Shown: positions 1 to 9,111 of the stretch, piece after piece | Position numbering within the stretch: the stretch's first letter is position 1 | Layout: every line of letters begins with the position of its first letter | DNA from: Pandoraea anhela | GTDB taxonomy: Bacteria; Pseudomonadota; Gammaproteobacteria; Burkholderiales; Burkholderiaceae | Reading direction: 5' to 3' | DNA length: 64,000 nt | Assembly: GCF_902459655.1 (NCBI RefSeq) | Contig: NZ_CABPSB010000005.1 | Span: 1-64,000, forward strand | Notes under the pieces: generated by a model | Told to the model about the DNA's origin: nothing | Seen by the model: only the letters and a program-made list of their open reading frames with translations | Database searches by the model: none | Position numbers and translations under genes: made by a program

Positions 1-20
1 ATGATGTCGATCCTCCCCGC

Positions 21-971
21 TTATGCACGATCGGCCACGCGCTCGCCGAGCAGACCGCTCGGACGGAACACCAGCACTACGATCAGCACGACGAACGCGA
101 ACACGTCCTGATAGTTACTGCCGAACACGCCACCGGTCAGATCGCCGATGTAACCCGCGCCCAGCGCTTCGATGAGGCCCAGCAGCACGCCCCCGACCAT
201 CGCCCCCTGCAAGTTGCCGATCCCGCCCAGCACCGCAGCAGTGAACGCCTTCATGCCGGGAATGAAGCCCATGTAGAAGTGCGCGTTACCGTAGTTCGAC
301 GCCATCATCACCCCCGCGAGCGCGGCCAGCGCGCCGCCGAGTGCGAAGGTCGCCGAGATCACGAAGTTCGGGTTCACGCCCATCAGACCCGCAACGTTGC
401 GGTTCTCCGCCGTCGCGCGCATCGCACGCCCCAGCTTGGTGCGGTTCACGAGCTGCGTGAGGCCGAACATCACGAGGAACGCCACCACCACGATCACGAT
501 GCCCGTGCCGTTAGTGACCGCGCCCGGATGATCGCCGCGTGCCGGAATGACGGTCATGGCGTCGGTGGGCAGCAGTTGCGGGAACGAGAGAGGGTTACGC
601 GACCAGATCAGCATGGCGATCGTCTGCAACAGCAGCGACACGCCGATGGCGGTGATCAGCGGCGCGAGACGCGGCGCGTTGCGCAGCGGCCGGTAGGCCA
701 CGCGCTCGATCACGAAGTTGGCTATCGCACACACGGGCATACACACGAGCGTGGCAATCGCCAGCATGAGCGCCGGGTTCATGTCCGGCGCGACCTTCAG
801 CAGCAGGTTGATGGTGGACAGCGCGACCATCGCGCCGATCATCATCACGTCGGCGTGGGCAAAGTTGATGATGCCCAGAATGCCGTAGACCATCGTATAG
901 CCCAGTGCAATGATCGCGTAGACGCTACCCAGCACGAGGCCGTTCAAGATTTGTTGGATAAAAATATCCAT
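21..971 (-). CDS. livH: LivH-type branched-chain amino acid ABC transporter permease
   Basis: Inner-membrane permease that, with a LivM partner, forms the channel of a high-affinity Leu/Ile/Val importer. The 316-residue product is near the family's usual length and almost wholly hydrophobic, with about eight membrane segments. Residues 12-40 show the typical N-terminal pattern ending in GIINFAHAD, and a conserved glycine-rich cytoplasmic loop (AAVLGGIGNLQGAMVGG, about residues 244-260) is the expected ATPase contact. The gene reads towards lower coordinates, so livM and the ATPase genes livG and livF should lie beyond the left edge. The binding-protein gene lies 210 bp upstream on the same strand, which fits one transport locus. 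Family assignment is firm; the exact substrate is inferred. Confidence 0.93.
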   Translation of the reverse strand: MDIFIQQILNGLVLGSVYAIIALGYTMVYGILGIINFAHADVMMIGAMVALSTINLLLKVAPDMNPALMLAIATLVCMPVCAIANFVIERVAYRPLRNAPRLAPLITAIGVSLLLQTIAMLIWSRNPLSFPQLLPTDAMTVIPARGDHPGAVTNGTGIVIVVVAFLVMFGLTQLVNRTKLGRAMRATAENRNVAGLMGVNPNFVISATFALGGALAALAGVMMASNYGNAHFYMGFIPGMKAFTAAVLGGIGNLQGAMVGGVLLGLIEALGAGYIGDLTGGVFGSNYQDVFAFVVLIVVLVFRPSGLLGERVADRA

Positions 972-1181
972 GAAGCTAACTCCTTGTCCCGGAAACGGGC
1001 TCTCGACACGCTAGCCAGATAGGCGTGCGAGGGGATCGAGAGAACTGCGGGTTATGAGGCGTAATCCTGTGTCAGGAGGAGGGCCGTGCCCGTCATGCAG
1101 GCACGGCGTCTTTCCGCAGAGATTGATACGGCACCGAGCGGGTAAGCAGCGGTGCCGTTTCATGGCGCAAGCGCCCTGGAG
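972..1181 (-). promoter_or_regulatory. Spacer with two GC-rich hairpins between binding-protein gene and livH
   Basis: Two imperfectly terminator-like hairpins lie in this 210-bp gap: one at 1130-1157 (7-bp arms CGGCACC/GGTGCCG) just after the binding-protein stop, and one at 1083-1107 (8-bp arms GCCGTGCC/GGCACGGC). Neither is followed by a run of T on the minus strand. They may act as attenuators or mRNA-stabilising structures that let the binding protein be made in excess over the permease, as is common in such operons. This role is inference. Confidence 0.35.
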
Positions 1182-2390
1182 TTACATCTTCACCACGTCG
1201 AGCACGCTCTTCTTCTTGTCCTTGTAGTTGTAGAGCGTGATCACCGGCTCCTTCATGTCGCCCTTGCTGTCGAAGGCGATGTGACCGATAACACCCTTGT
1301 AGTCCGTCGCCGGCATGGCGGCCAGGATCTTGGCCGGATCGGCCGAGTTGGCGCGCTTCATGGCGTCGACGATCACGTTGACGGCGTCATACGTGAACGG
1401 GGCGTAGATCTGGATCGGCTGGCTGAAACGGGCTTCGTAACGCTTGGAGAAATCGCCGCCGCCCTCCATCTTCGACAGCGCCATACCGGCTTCCGAGCAG
1501 ACGATGTTGTCGATGGCGTCGCCAGCGAGTTCGGCCACCTTGTCGGTACACACGCCGTCGCCGGCCAGCACCTTGGCGCCGATACCCAGTTCCTTCGATT
1601 GCTTGGCGAACGGGCCGCCGGTGGCATCCATACCGCCGTACATGATGATGTCCGGCTTCTCACCCTTGATCTTGGTCAGAATGGCGCGGAAGTCCGTGGC
1701 CTTGTCGTTGGTCGCGTCGTGCGAGAGCACCTTCAGGCCGTTGGCCTTGGCGGTCTTCTCGAACTCGTCGGCCAGCCCCTTGCCGTAGGCAGTCGCGTCG
1801 TCGACGATAGCCACCGACTTGGCGTTGAGCGACTTCGTTGCGTAGTTGGCCAGTGCCGGACCCTGCTGAGCGTCGGTGGCGACCACACGATAGGTCGTCT
1901 TGAAGCCCTGCTGCGTGTAGGCGGGGTTGGTTGCCGACGGCGAGATCTGCACGATGCCTGCATCGCTGTAGATCTTCGATGCCGGAATCGTCGTGCCGGA
2001 GTTCAGGTGGCCCACCACGGCGACGACTTTCTCGTCGACGAGCTTCTGCGCGACCTGCGTGGCGGTCTTCGGATCGGCAGCGTCGTCTTCTGCCACCAGT
2101 TCCAGCTTGACCGCCTTACCGTCGATCGTCAGACCCGCCTTGTTGACTTCCTCGATGGCGAGACGTGCACCGTTTTCGTTATCTTTGCCCAAGTGAGCAA
2201 TTTGGCCCGTCAATGGTGCAACGTGACCAATCTTAATGACAACCGCATCGCCGCCCCCGCTGGCGGCAGTCGTCGCGGCAGGTGCAGAAGCGGCACCCGA
2301 ATCGGCCTGCTTTTCTTCCTTCTGACCGCATGCCGCCAACAGCGTCACTGCGGCGACTACGGGCAGTACCTTCGCGAACTTGAGTTGCAT
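1182..2390 (-). CDS. Branched-chain amino acid ABC transporter substrate-binding lipoprotein
   Basis: Periplasmic ligand-binding component (LivJ/LivK family, type I periplasmic-binding fold) of the transporter whose permease follows. I start it at the ATG at 2390, not at upstream in-frame codons, because AGGAG lies about 8 bases before it and because the product then begins with a classic lipoprotein signal: a short basic start, a hydrophobic core, and the lipobox LAAC with Cys21. The mature part (about 380 residues) shows the family's GHVAPLTGQIAHLGKDNENG start and an alternating two-lobe pattern. A low-complexity Ala/Ser/Gly linker (about residues 28-45) follows the lipidated cysteine, so the protein is probably tethered to the membrane. 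Product 402 residues. Confidence 0.92.
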   Translation of the reverse strand: MQLKFAKVLPVVAAVTLLAACGQKEEKQADSGAASAPAATTAASGGGDAVVIKIGHVAPLTGQIAHLGKDNENGARLAIEEVNKAGLTIDGKAVKLELVAEDDAADPKTATQVAQKLVDEKVVAVVGHLNSGTTIPASKIYSDAGIVQISPSATNPAYTQQGFKTTYRVVATDAQQGPALANYATKSLNAKSVAIVDDATAYGKGLADEFEKTAKANGLKVLSHDATNDKATDFRAILTKIKGEKPDIIMYGGMDATGGPFAKQSKELGIGAKVLAGDGVCTDKVAELAGDAIDNIVCSEAGMALSKMEGGGDFSKRYEARFSQPIQIYAPFTYDAVNVIVDAMKRANSADPAKILAAMPATDYKGVIGHIAFDSKGDMKEPVITLYNYKDKKKSVLDVVKM

Positions 2391-2418
2391 GTGATTATCT
2401 CCTGATTGTCGGCGGTTT

Positions 2419-2445
2419 AATAACGCCAATAACGCCAATAACGCC
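2419..2445. repeat. Three tandem 9-bp repeats (AATAACGCC)
   Basis: Perfect head-to-tail copies at 2419-2427, 2428-2436 and 2437-2445, directly upstream of the ribosome-binding site of the binding-protein gene and thus probably in its 5' leader. Copy number could vary by slippage, but nothing shows a regulatory role. Confidence 0.8.
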
Positions 2446-2639
2446 AAATCGATGTTTCGTATGCGAAACGCGCGCATTGTAACTCCATTCCTTGCGGCTG
2501 CGACGCCCGCAGCCACAGGGTTTTCCATAATGGAGGACTAAGGTTTTATACCGACTTGTGCAACCCTATTTTTTCAAAAGCGCAACCCCGGATTTGTGAA
2601 AGGTTTTACGTACCCGGGCGCTGCTTCCCGGGTGGCTTT

Positions 2640-2660
2640 ATGGTGCAACCGGTGCACCAT
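2640..2660. promoter_or_regulatory. Inverted repeat ATGGTGCA-N5-TGCACCAT
   Basis: Perfect 8-bp arms (2640-2647 and 2653-2660) separated by ACCGG, about 250 bp upstream of the binding-protein start. It could be an operator for a dimeric regulator of the amino acid transporter. It also reads as two direct copies of GGTGCA-CC. The function is unknown. Confidence 0.35.
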
Positions 2661-3064
2661 TCATGGGCCCGGATGCCATGGTGATCTAATAAGCAATTAG
2701 CATGCCTATTGAGTTTGGAGCGATCTTTCCAATTAAATAGGTATGTAAATAACTAAAATCCTGAAAACCAGATGGCATTCTTTTTTGATTATTCCTTGCG
2801 TGTTGAATTGGTCCGTCTCCCGTTCGGTTTTGGCTGCCGAGACGTTAAAACTCCAAAAAACGGACATGCGGGGAAATTGCGAAAATCTGATGCCTCGCGC
2901 GAAGATACCGCAATGCGCCTCATCGAGACGGATCCGAATCTTTACCGATCGGACGTCGGGAAAGTCAGGCCGCCTGACGTGCCCCCACAGGAGGGAACAT
3001 CGCGCTCAGGTGCGACGGGCATCGCCCTCGCCACTCACTCAACCAGCGAATCGGCAGCGCGGAC

Positions 3065-3102
3065 GTAAAAAAACCGGGAGCCGTCAATGACGACACCCGG
3101 TT
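3065..3102 (-). terminator. Rho-independent terminator after ispH
   Basis: On the minus strand a stem AACCGGG/CCCGGTT with further inner pairing (GTC-A..T-GAC) is followed by seven T. It lies 85 bp past the ispH stop and is the natural end of the fkpB-ispH transcript. Confidence 0.8.
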
Positions 3103-3186
3103 CATCGGCCGTGCGGTATTACCGCCGACCATGGGTATTCAGGTTCGCGATCCGGGACGGCATTATCCGTCCTGCGACACAGGCCC

Positions 3187-4161
3187 TCAGCCTGCGGCCA
3201 CTTGCGTGAGACCCCTGGGCAGCGGGAACGCGATGTTCTCTTCCACGCCATCGAGCACCTTGACCTGATTGACGCCCAGTTCGCGCAACCGCGAGACGAT
3301 CGATTGCGCCAGCACCTCGGGCGCGGACGCCCCGGCCGTCACTCCGATGCGACGCTTGCCGTCGAACCACTCCGGTTTGAGCTGATCCGGCGAATCCACC
3401 ATATAAGACGGCACGCCCATCTTCTCGGCGACTTCACGCAGACGGTTCGAGTTCGAACTGTTCGGACTGCCCACCACGACCACCACGTCGCACTGCGGCG
3501 CCATGAACTTCACGGCGTCCTGACGGTTCTGCGTGGCGTAGCAGATGTCCTGCTTCTTCGGCTCGGTGATTTCGGGAAAGCGCTGCTTGAGGGCATTGAT
3601 GACTTCGGCGGCGTCGTCGACGGACAGCGTCGTCTGCGTCACATAGGCGAGCTTGCTCTCGTCCGCCACTTGCAGCGCGAGCACGTCTTCGATCGTCTCG
3701 ACGAGGAACATGCCCTCGCCCGACTGCCCCATCGTGCCTTCGACTTCCGGGTGGCCCTTGTGGCCGATCATGATGATCTCGAGCCCCTGAGCGCGCATCT
3801 TCGCGACTTCGACGTGAACCTTGGTCACGAGCGGGCAAGTGGCGTCGAAAATGCGCAGACCCCGCGCTTCGGCCTCGGCACGTACGGCCTGCGATACGCC
3901 GTGCGCGCTGAAAATCAGCGTATTGCCCGAGGGAACATCCGACAATTCCTCGATGAAAATCGCGCCCTTCTTGCGCAGATTCTCGACGACATACACGTTG
4001 TGCACGATTTCATGACGCACATAAATCGGTGCACCGTACATCGCGAGGGCGCGCTCGACGATTTCGATCGCGCGGTCGACACCCGCGCAAAAGCCGCGCG
4101 GCTGAGCCAGCAGGATTTCCGCATCCGACAGCGTCGGTGCTACGACTTGGGTGGCGCTCAT
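3187..4161 (-). CDS. ispH: 4-hydroxy-3-methylbut-2-enyl diphosphate reductase
   Basis: Last enzyme of the MEP isoprenoid pathway. It reduces HMBPP to isopentenyl and dimethylallyl diphosphate with a [4Fe-4S] cluster, in the cytoplasm. The three cluster cysteines are visible: Cys25 in [11 protein letters not shown], Cys109 in [12 protein letters not shown], and a third near residue 210 in [11 protein letters not shown]. Substrate-binding VRHEIVHN (about 48-55) and [13 protein letters not shown] are also intact. At 324 residues it is close to the E. coli enzyme (316). The start lies 8 bp after the stop of fkpB; the same fkpB-ispH pairing is found in E. coli, so the two are surely cotranscribed. 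It is an essential gene in bacteria of this kind. Confidence 0.97.
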   Translation of the reverse strand: MSATQVVAPTLSDAEILLAQPRGFCAGVDRAIEIVERALAMYGAPIYVRHEIVHNVYVVENLRKKGAIFIEELSDVPSGNTLIFSAHGVSQAVRAEAEARGLRIFDATCPLVTKVHVEVAKMRAQGLEIIMIGHKGHPEVEGTMGQSGEGMFLVETIEDVLALQVADESKLAYVTQTTLSVDDAAEVINALKQRFPEITEPKKQDICYATQNRQDAVKFMAPQCDVVVVVGSPNSSNSNRLREVAEKMGVPSYMVDSPDQLKPEWFDGKRRIGVTAGASAPEVLAQSIVSRLRELGVNQVKVLDGVEENIAFPLPRGLTQVAAG

Positions 4162-4169
4162 TTCGATTC

Positions 4170-4625
4170 CTACAGAATGCCGATAATCTGAACTTCGAAC
4201 ACGATCGGCTGGCCCGCCAGCGGATGGTTGAAGTCGAACAATGCCCAGCCGTCGCCCAACTCGCGCAGGATGCCCGCATAACGGCCACCGCTCGGCGCGT
4301 TGAACTCGACCAGATCGCCAACGCTATATGCCTCGCCGAAGTTGCTGTTCTCCTCCAGCGTCTTCATCGAGACACGTTGCAGCAGATCCGGATTGCGCGG
4401 ACCAAACGCCTGCTCCGGCGCCAGTTCGATCCGGCGGCGTTCCCCCACGGACATACCCAGCATCGCCTGTTCCAGCGTCGGGGCCATCTGGCCGCCGCCC
4501 AGTTGCAGCGTTGCCGGGGTGCCTTCGAAAGTGTTGACGATGTCGGCGCCGTCGGGCGCACCGATCCGGTAGTGGAGCGTCAGATAGGAATCGTCTTGAA
4601 CCACGGGGGTTGCAACAGAACTCAT
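4170..4625 (-). CDS. fkpB: FKBP-type peptidyl-prolyl isomerase (SlpA/FkpB)
   Basis: Cytoplasmic FKBP-type prolyl cis-trans isomerase of the SlyD/FkpB group, 151 residues (E. coli FkpB 149). The N-terminal strand [24 protein letters not shown], quoted here only as the span of residues 11-34, opens the FKBP fold; the inserted flap domain lies about residues 70-120. The histidine-rich metal tail of SlyD is missing, which favours FkpB. It is the upstream member of a two-gene operon with ispH, with which it is 8 bp apart. It points away from radC, so the 112-bp gap at 4626-4737 must hold promoters in both directions. Confidence 0.92.
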   Translation of the reverse strand: MSSVATPVVQDDSYLTLHYRIGAPDGADIVNTFEGTPATLQLGGGQMAPTLEQAMLGMSVGERRRIELAPEQAFGPRNPDLLQRVSMKTLEENSNFGEAYSVGDLVEFNAPSGGRYAGILRELGDGWALFDFNHPLAGQPIVFEVQIIGIL

Positions 4626-4785
4626 GGGGGTCTCACAGCAAGGTCAAGCTATTATTGTAAGCGACGACGCGTTGCGCGTCCGGCTCCCCATCAAAGCAGC
4701 GCCGATTTTTTCCCTTCGGCGCCGGTATTTCTTATGAGTGACACCCGCGATCATGCGCGCGATCGTGTCCGCCTCCGGAGTCGTC

Positions 4786-5460
4786 ATGTCCATCGCTCAC
4801 TGGCCGCCCGCCGAGCGCCCCCGCGAGAAAATGCTGGCCCACGGGCCGAACGCCCTGTCCGATGCCGAGTTGCTCGCCATTTTGTTGCGAACCGGCTCGC
4901 ATGGCCGTAACGCCGTCGATCTGGGACGAGAACTGCTGGCTCGCAGCGGCTCGCTCGGCCGTCTGCTCGCCACCCCGTTCGAGACATTGCGCCAGATTCC
5001 CGGCCTGGGTCAGGCCAAATCGCTTCAGTTTCAGGCCGCACTGGAGCTCGCGCGTCGCATGTTGCGCGAGGGCTTGCAGTCCGGCTGCATGCTCGACTCA
5101 CCTGCCCGCGTTCGCGATTATCTGCGCCTCACGTTGCAGGACACCTCGCGCGAGCGCTTCGTCTGCCTGTTTCTGGACGCCGCGCATCGGCTCATCGGCA
5201 CGCGGATCATGTTCGAGGGCACCCTCACGCAGACCTGCGCCTATCCGAGAGAGATCGTTCGCGCCGCGCTGGACGTTCACGCGGCTGCCATCATCGTGGC
5301 GCACAATCATCCCTCGGGCGTTGCCAGGCCCAGTGCGGCCGATCTCGCGCTGACGCGCCAGTTGGGCGACGGACTGGCGCTGCTGGAAATCCGCCTGCTC
5401 GACCATTTCATCGTGGCGGGCGACACCGTCTACTCGCTGGCCGAGGGCAGCAATATGTGA
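4786..5460 (+). CDS. radC: RadC/JAB-domain protein
   Basis: 224-residue RadC family protein (E. coli RadC 222-224). I choose the ATG at 4786 because GGAG ends 5 bases before it and the product then begins MSIAHWPPAERPREKML like other RadC proteins; an upstream ATG at 4738 adds 16 atypical residues. A helix-hairpin-helix type segment (IPGLGQAKS, about 71-79) precedes the JAB/MPN domain, whose metal-site pattern H173-x-H175-x10-D186 is intact within AHNHPSG. The old link to recombination repair is not well supported, so the role is unsettled; a metal-dependent hydrolase is possible. The gene stands alone, divergent from fkpB. Confidence 0.93.
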   Translation: MSIAHWPPAERPREKMLAHGPNALSDAELLAILLRTGSHGRNAVDLGRELLARSGSLGRLLATPFETLRQIPGLGQAKSLQFQAALELARRMLREGLQSGCMLDSPARVRDYLRLTLQDTSRERFVCLFLDAAHRLIGTRIMFEGTLTQTCAYPREIVRAALDVHAAAIIVAHNHPSGVARPSAADLALTRQLGDGLALLEIRLLDHFIVAGDTVYSLAEGSNM

Positions 5461-5614
5461 CCGATGTGACCGATGTGACGCCGAACAACACCGTGCACAT
5501 AAATTCGGCACACGGTTCGCATTCGAGCGCCGTTTACGCTATGATCCGTCCCTTCCCCGAATCTCCGACAGACGTTTCCCGCCAGGGACTCACGTCCTAC
5601 ATCGACTAAAGCGA

Positions 5615-5644
5615 TTGATTTGTCTGGGATTTTTGTGGTATTAT
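5615..5644 (+). promoter_or_regulatory. Sigma-70 promoter of rpmB-rpmG
   Basis: TTGATT (5615-5620) and TATTAT (5639-5644) are separated by 18 bp, with an AT-rich spacer, about 55 bp upstream of rpmB. This is one of the best consensus matches in the window and fits a strongly expressed ribosomal protein operon. Confidence 0.65.
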
Positions 5645-5703
5645 CGCGGTCTGTCTTTTCGACTCACCTTTTTTTACACAGAATTCTGGGTTAGGAGTGC
5701 TTC

Positions 5704-5937
5704 ATGGCACGCGTATGTCAAGTGACCGGGAAAGCGCCGATGGTCGGCAATAACGTTTCCCACGCCAATAACAAAACCAAGCGCCGTTTCCTCCCGAACT
5801 TGCAAAATCGCCGGTTCTGGGTTGAGAGCGAAAACCGTTTTGTGCGTCTGCGCCTTTCGAACGCCGGCCTGCGCCTGATCGATAAGGTCGGTATCGATGC
5901 CGTTCTCGCGGACCTGCGTTCGCGTAACGCCATCTAA
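5704..5937 (+). CDS. rpmB: 50S ribosomal protein L28
   Basis: Ribosomal large-subunit protein L28, 77 residues, full length. It opens with [17 protein letters not shown] and includes the conserved NLQNRRFWV segment, both typical of L28. A strong ribosome-binding site (AGGAG) precedes the ATG. The next gene, rpmG for L33, starts 15 bp after its stop, as in most proteobacteria. Confidence 0.98.
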   Translation: MARVCQVTGKAPMVGNNVSHANNKTKRRFLPNLQNRRFWVESENRFVRLRLSNAGLRLIDKVGIDAVLADLRSRNAI

Positions 5938-5952
5938 GTTTAGGAGCTCATC

Positions 5953-6120
5953 ATGGCAAAAGGCGCTCGCGACAAGATCAAGCTGGAATCGACCGCAGGC
6001 ACGGGTCATTTCTACACGACCACCAAGAACAAGCGTACCCATCCGGAAAAGATGGAAATCAGCAAGTTCGATCCGGTGGCTCGTAAGCACGTGCCGTACA
6101 AAGAAACCAAGATCAAATAA
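5953..6120 (+). CDS. rpmG: 50S ribosomal protein L33
   Basis: Ribosomal protein L33, 55 residues, short enough to be missed by a length filter. The product starts [16 protein letters not shown] and ends [22 protein letters not shown] is the family core. It has no zinc-binding cysteines, so it is the zinc-independent (C-minus) form. TAGGAG lies 6 bases before the ATG. It is the second gene of the rpmB-rpmG operon and is followed by a strong terminator. Confidence 0.97.
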   Translation: MAKGARDKIKLESTAGTGHFYTTTKNKRTHPEKMEISKFDPVARKHVPYKETKIK

Positions 6121-6160
6121 GATCAACAGGTTTCATCGCAGTGGTTCGCTACTGCGTTCG

Positions 6161-6187
6161 ATACCCCGCCATTGGCGGGGTATTTTC
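6161..6187 (+). terminator. Rho-independent terminator after rpmG
   Basis: Stem ATACCCCGCC/GGCGGGGTAT around a four-base loop region, followed by TTTTCG, 40 bp past the rpmG stop. Confidence 0.85.
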
Positions 6188-6270
6188 GTTTGGGCGTCCC
6201 GAAAATCGTGATGCTACGCGTTGCGTAGTCACACGAAGCACAATTTCCCCGACGTGCGCATAGGGTCATG

Positions 6271-6298
6271 TGTCACGAGCGTATTGACTCGCTATACT
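6271..6298 (+). promoter_or_regulatory. Candidate nadB promoter
   Basis: TATACT at 6293-6298 is a good -10 box; the best -35 at the right distance is TGTCAC (6271-6276), a weak match. It would give a leader of about 60 bases before the nadB ATG at 6364. Confidence 0.35.
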
Positions 6299-6363
6299 GG
6301 CTCATCTCTCATCACGAGGATCGCGCCGCCGTTGTCGCGTCGATCCCAGACAGCGCTCGTATC

Positions 6364-7968
6364 ATGAATTTCGATGTCGTCATTGTCGGCAGCGGGCTCG
6401 CCGGCCAGTCCGTCGCCCTGCATCTGGCCAATACCTGCCGCGTGGCGCTGGTCGCCAAACGCCCCATGCCGGAGGGTGCGAGCGATTGGGCACAGGGCGG
6501 CATCGCCGCTGTGCTGGACTCCACCGACAGTGTCGACGAGCATGTCGCCGACACGCTCGTGGCGGGTGCGGGCCTGTGTGACGAAGCGGCCACGCGATTC
6601 ATCATCGAACATAGCCGTGAAGCCATCGAGTGGCTCATCGAGCAAGGTGTTCCCTTCACGCGCGATGCGCAAGCCGAACTCGGTTTTCACCTGACGCGCG
6701 AAGGCGGACACAGTCATCGCCGCATCATTCACGCGGCAGACGCAACGGGGCATGCCGTCATCACCACGCTCACCGAGCGCGTGCGCAAGCATCCGAACAT
6801 CACCCTCTTCGAAAATCACTTCGCGGTCGATCTGATCACGTCCGACCGTGCCGATGCAGCACCGACCGCCGGACGTCACTGTCAGGGCCTTTACATGCAG
6901 GACCTTGGCACCGGCGCAGTTCATGCGGTGACGGCCCGGCATACGGTGCTGGCCACCGGCGGTGCAGGCAAGGTCTATCTGTACACCACCAACCCCGACA
7001 CCGCCACGGGTGACGGCATTGCGATGGCCTGGCGCGCCAGCTGCCGGATCGCGAACATGGAGTTCATCCAGTTTCATCCGACGTGCCTTTATCATCCGTA
7101 CGCCAAGTCCTTCCTGATTTCCGAAGCGGTTCGCGGCGAAGGCGGACGTCTCGTATTGCCCGACGGCACGCGCTTCATGCCTGCGCACGATCCGCGCGCT
7201 GAGCTGGCGCCACGCGATATCGTCGCCCGCGCGATCGATTTCGAGATGAAGAAACACGGCCTCGATTGCGTGTACCTCGACATCAGCCATCAGAGCCCCG
7301 AATTCCTGCGCGAACACTTCCCTACGATTCTCGCGCGCTGTGCCGAATTGGGGATCGACATCACGAAGCAGCCGATTCCCGTCGTGCCCGCGGCACATTA
7401 CACATGTGGCGGGATCGTCACCGACATGCATGGGCGCACCGATCTGCCCGGCCTCTATGCCGTCGGCGAAGCGACATACACGGGCCTGCACGGTGCGAAC
7501 CGTCTCGCCAGCAATTCGCTGCTCGAATGCGTTGTGCTCGGCAAGGCGGCGGCCGAGGATATTCAGCGCGGCGAGGCGACGCATCCGGCCGTTACCGACG
7601 TGCCCGCATGGGATGAAAGCCGCGTCTCGGATGCCGATGAAGAAGTGGTTGTCGCGCACAACTGGGACGAGTTGCGTCGCATGATGTGGAATTACGTCGG
7701 CATCGTGCGCACGACCAAACGACTCGAACGGGCGCAACATCGTATCGCGTTGCTACGCGAGGAAATCGCCGAATACTACGCAAACTTCCGCGTCAGTCGC
7801 GACCTGCTGGAGTTACGCAATCTCGTCGATGTCGCGTCGCTGATCGTCGATAGCGCGCTGTCTCGTCGTGAGAGTCGCGGCCTGCATTTCTCGCGCGACT
7901 TCCCCGATACGCTGCCGAAAGCGCTACCAACAGTGCTATCGCCGACACTGCCCCACCGCGCTCGCTAA
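6364..7968 (+). CDS. nadB: L-aspartate oxidase
   Basis: Flavoprotein that oxidises L-aspartate to iminoaspartate, the first step of de novo NAD synthesis; the product is passed to quinolinate synthase NadA. Product 534 residues from the ATG at 6364, which places the FAD dinucleotide-binding motif [12 protein letters not shown] at residues 5-16; an earlier in-frame ATG at 6268 would add 32 unusual residues. Other family marks are the [10 protein letters not shown] segment, EFIQFHPT, the [22 protein letters not shown] region and the helical C-terminal domain. nadA and nadC lie convergently downstream on the other strand, so the whole quinolinate pathway to NaMN is gathered here but in two transcripts. 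Confidence 0.96.
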   Translation: MNFDVVIVGSGLAGQSVALHLANTCRVALVAKRPMPEGASDWAQGGIAAVLDSTDSVDEHVADTLVAGAGLCDEAATRFIIEHSREAIEWLIEQGVPFTRDAQAELGFHLTREGGHSHRRIIHAADATGHAVITTLTERVRKHPNITLFENHFAVDLITSDRADAAPTAGRHCQGLYMQDLGTGAVHAVTARHTVLATGGAGKVYLYTTNPDTATGDGIAMAWRASCRIANMEFIQFHPTCLYHPYAKSFLISEAVRGEGGRLVLPDGTRFMPAHDPRAELAPRDIVARAIDFEMKKHGLDCVYLDISHQSPEFLREHFPTILARCAELGIDITKQPIPVVPAAHYTCGGIVTDMHGRTDLPGLYAVGEATYTGLHGANRLASNSLLECVVLGKAAAEDIQRGEATHPAVTDVPAWDESRVSDADEEVVVAHNWDELRRMMWNYVGIVRTTKRLERAQHRIALLREEIAEYYANFRVSRDLLELRNLVDVASLIVDSALSRRESRGLHFSRDFPDTLPKALPTVLSPTLPHRAR

Positions 7969-8141
7969 CCGCGTCATCGCACTTGCGTCATAGCACTCGC
8001 CTCATAGCACTCAATAACCGCGCTGTAGCGCGAGGCAGGCGGATGCCGTCTGCGTGCGGCACACCGGAAAGCGATTGCGAAAACGCGCGTGCCATCGGCC
8101 AGCAAGACAACAGGCACAGCACGTGAAACACGGGCGGCAAA

Positions 8142-8182
8142 AACAAGGAGGCCGCAGATTTCACCCTGCGGCCTCGTTGTTT
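8142..8182. terminator. Bidirectional terminator between nadB and nadC
   Basis: Ten-base-pair stem GAGGCCGCAG/CTGCGGCCTC (8148-8157, 8166-8175) with outer AACAA/TTGTT pairing, so that T-rich tails occur on both strands. It sits between the convergent nadB (plus) and nadC (minus) genes. Confidence 0.8.
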
Positions 8183-8208
8183 CCCATACGGCACCCCACC
8201 CCTGACGC

Positions 8209-9111
8209 CTATCCGACCGTCTCGAGAATCCGCATCGAGAAGTCCGTTGCACGAACGTCCTTGGTGAGGCCGCCGACGGAAATACGGTCCACGCCCGTTT
8301 CCGCAATCGCGCGCAGCGTTTCGAGATGGATGCCGCCGGACGCCTCCAGCACGGCGCGTCCATCGGCCACGCGTGCGGCTTCGCGCATCATTTCCAGCGT
8401 GAAGTTGTCGAGCAGAATCGAGGTCGCACCGCACGCCAGTGCCGTTTCGAGTTCGTCGAGCGACTCCACTTCGATCTGCACCGACGCCCCGTCGGCCAGA
8501 CGATCGGCGTTCGCCAGCACCTGACGAATGCCACCCGCCGCCGCAATGTGGTTCTCCTTGATGAGAATGCCGTCGTAGAGCGCGAGACGCTGATTCGCCC
8601 CACCCCCCACGCGCACCGCGAACTTCTGCGCGAGACGCAGCCCCGGCAGCGTCTTGCGCGTGTCCAGCACACGCGCCTTCGTACCTTCGACGATATCGGC
8701 ATAGCGGCGCACGGCCGTCGCGACACCCGAGAGCAATTGAAGGAAGTTCATCGACGTACGCTCGCCGGTGAGCAACGCGCGTGCCGGACCGTAGATATCG
8801 CAAACCGGCGCGTCGGGCGTCATACGCTCGCCTTCTCGGTAATGCCATTGCACGCGCACCGAGGCGTCCACACCCTGCATGCAGCGCTCGAACCAGCGAA
8901 CACCGCACAATACCGCCGACTCACGCACGATGATCCGCGCATGCGCCATTTCGTCGGACGGCACGAGCAGGCCCGTCAGATCGCCGCTACCGATGTCTTC
9001 CGCCAGCGCATCGCGCACATTGCGCGAGAGCGCCGCTTCGAGCGGCTCGCCGAATGTCGTGAATTCCGGGGAGAGCGCCTCGGCGGTGCTCAACGTTTTC
9101 GATTGCGTCAT
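8209..9111 (-). CDS. nadC: Quinolinate phosphoribosyltransferase (carboxylating)
   Basis: Converts quinolinate and PRPP to nicotinate mononucleotide with loss of CO2. The 300-residue product (family about 280-300) has the N-terminal EDIGSGDLTG motif (about residues 38-47), the RKTLPGLR segment, the RVGGGANQRLALYDGILIK span, and the C-terminal barrel ending in ISVGGLTKDVRATDFSMR. Its ATG shares one base with the nadA stop (TAATG), so translation is coupled to nadA. Confidence 0.96.
   Translation of the reverse strand: MTQSKTLSTAEALSPEFTTFGEPLEAALSRNVRDALAEDIGSGDLTGLLVPSDEMAHARIIVRESAVLCGVRWFERCMQGVDASVRVQWHYREGERMTPDAPVCDIYGPARALLTGERTSMNFLQLLSGVATAVRRYADIVEGTKARVLDTRKTLPGLRLAQKFAVRVGGGANQRLALYDGILIKENHIAAAGGIRQVLANADRLADGASVQIEVESLDELETALACGATSILLDNFTLEMMREAARVADGRAVLEASGGIHLETLRAIAETGVDRISVGGLTKDVRATDFSMRILETVG

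Larger units (their letters stand above)
2391..3064. other. Long non-coding stretch upstream of the binding-protein gene
   Basis: No gene is supported here. The part nearest the binding-protein gene holds three copies of AATAACGCC (2419-2445). Positions 2530-2800 are noticeably AT-richer than the flanks, as expected of a promoter region, and an inverted repeat lies at 2640-2660. Open frames at 2772-3090 have no ribosome-binding site, odd composition and no recognisable domain; I treat them as chance. Confidence 0.5.

Noticed and set aside
2772-3090. Two overlapping open frames in the gap upstream of the transporter genes
   Set aside because: No ribosome-binding site and no recognisable domain.
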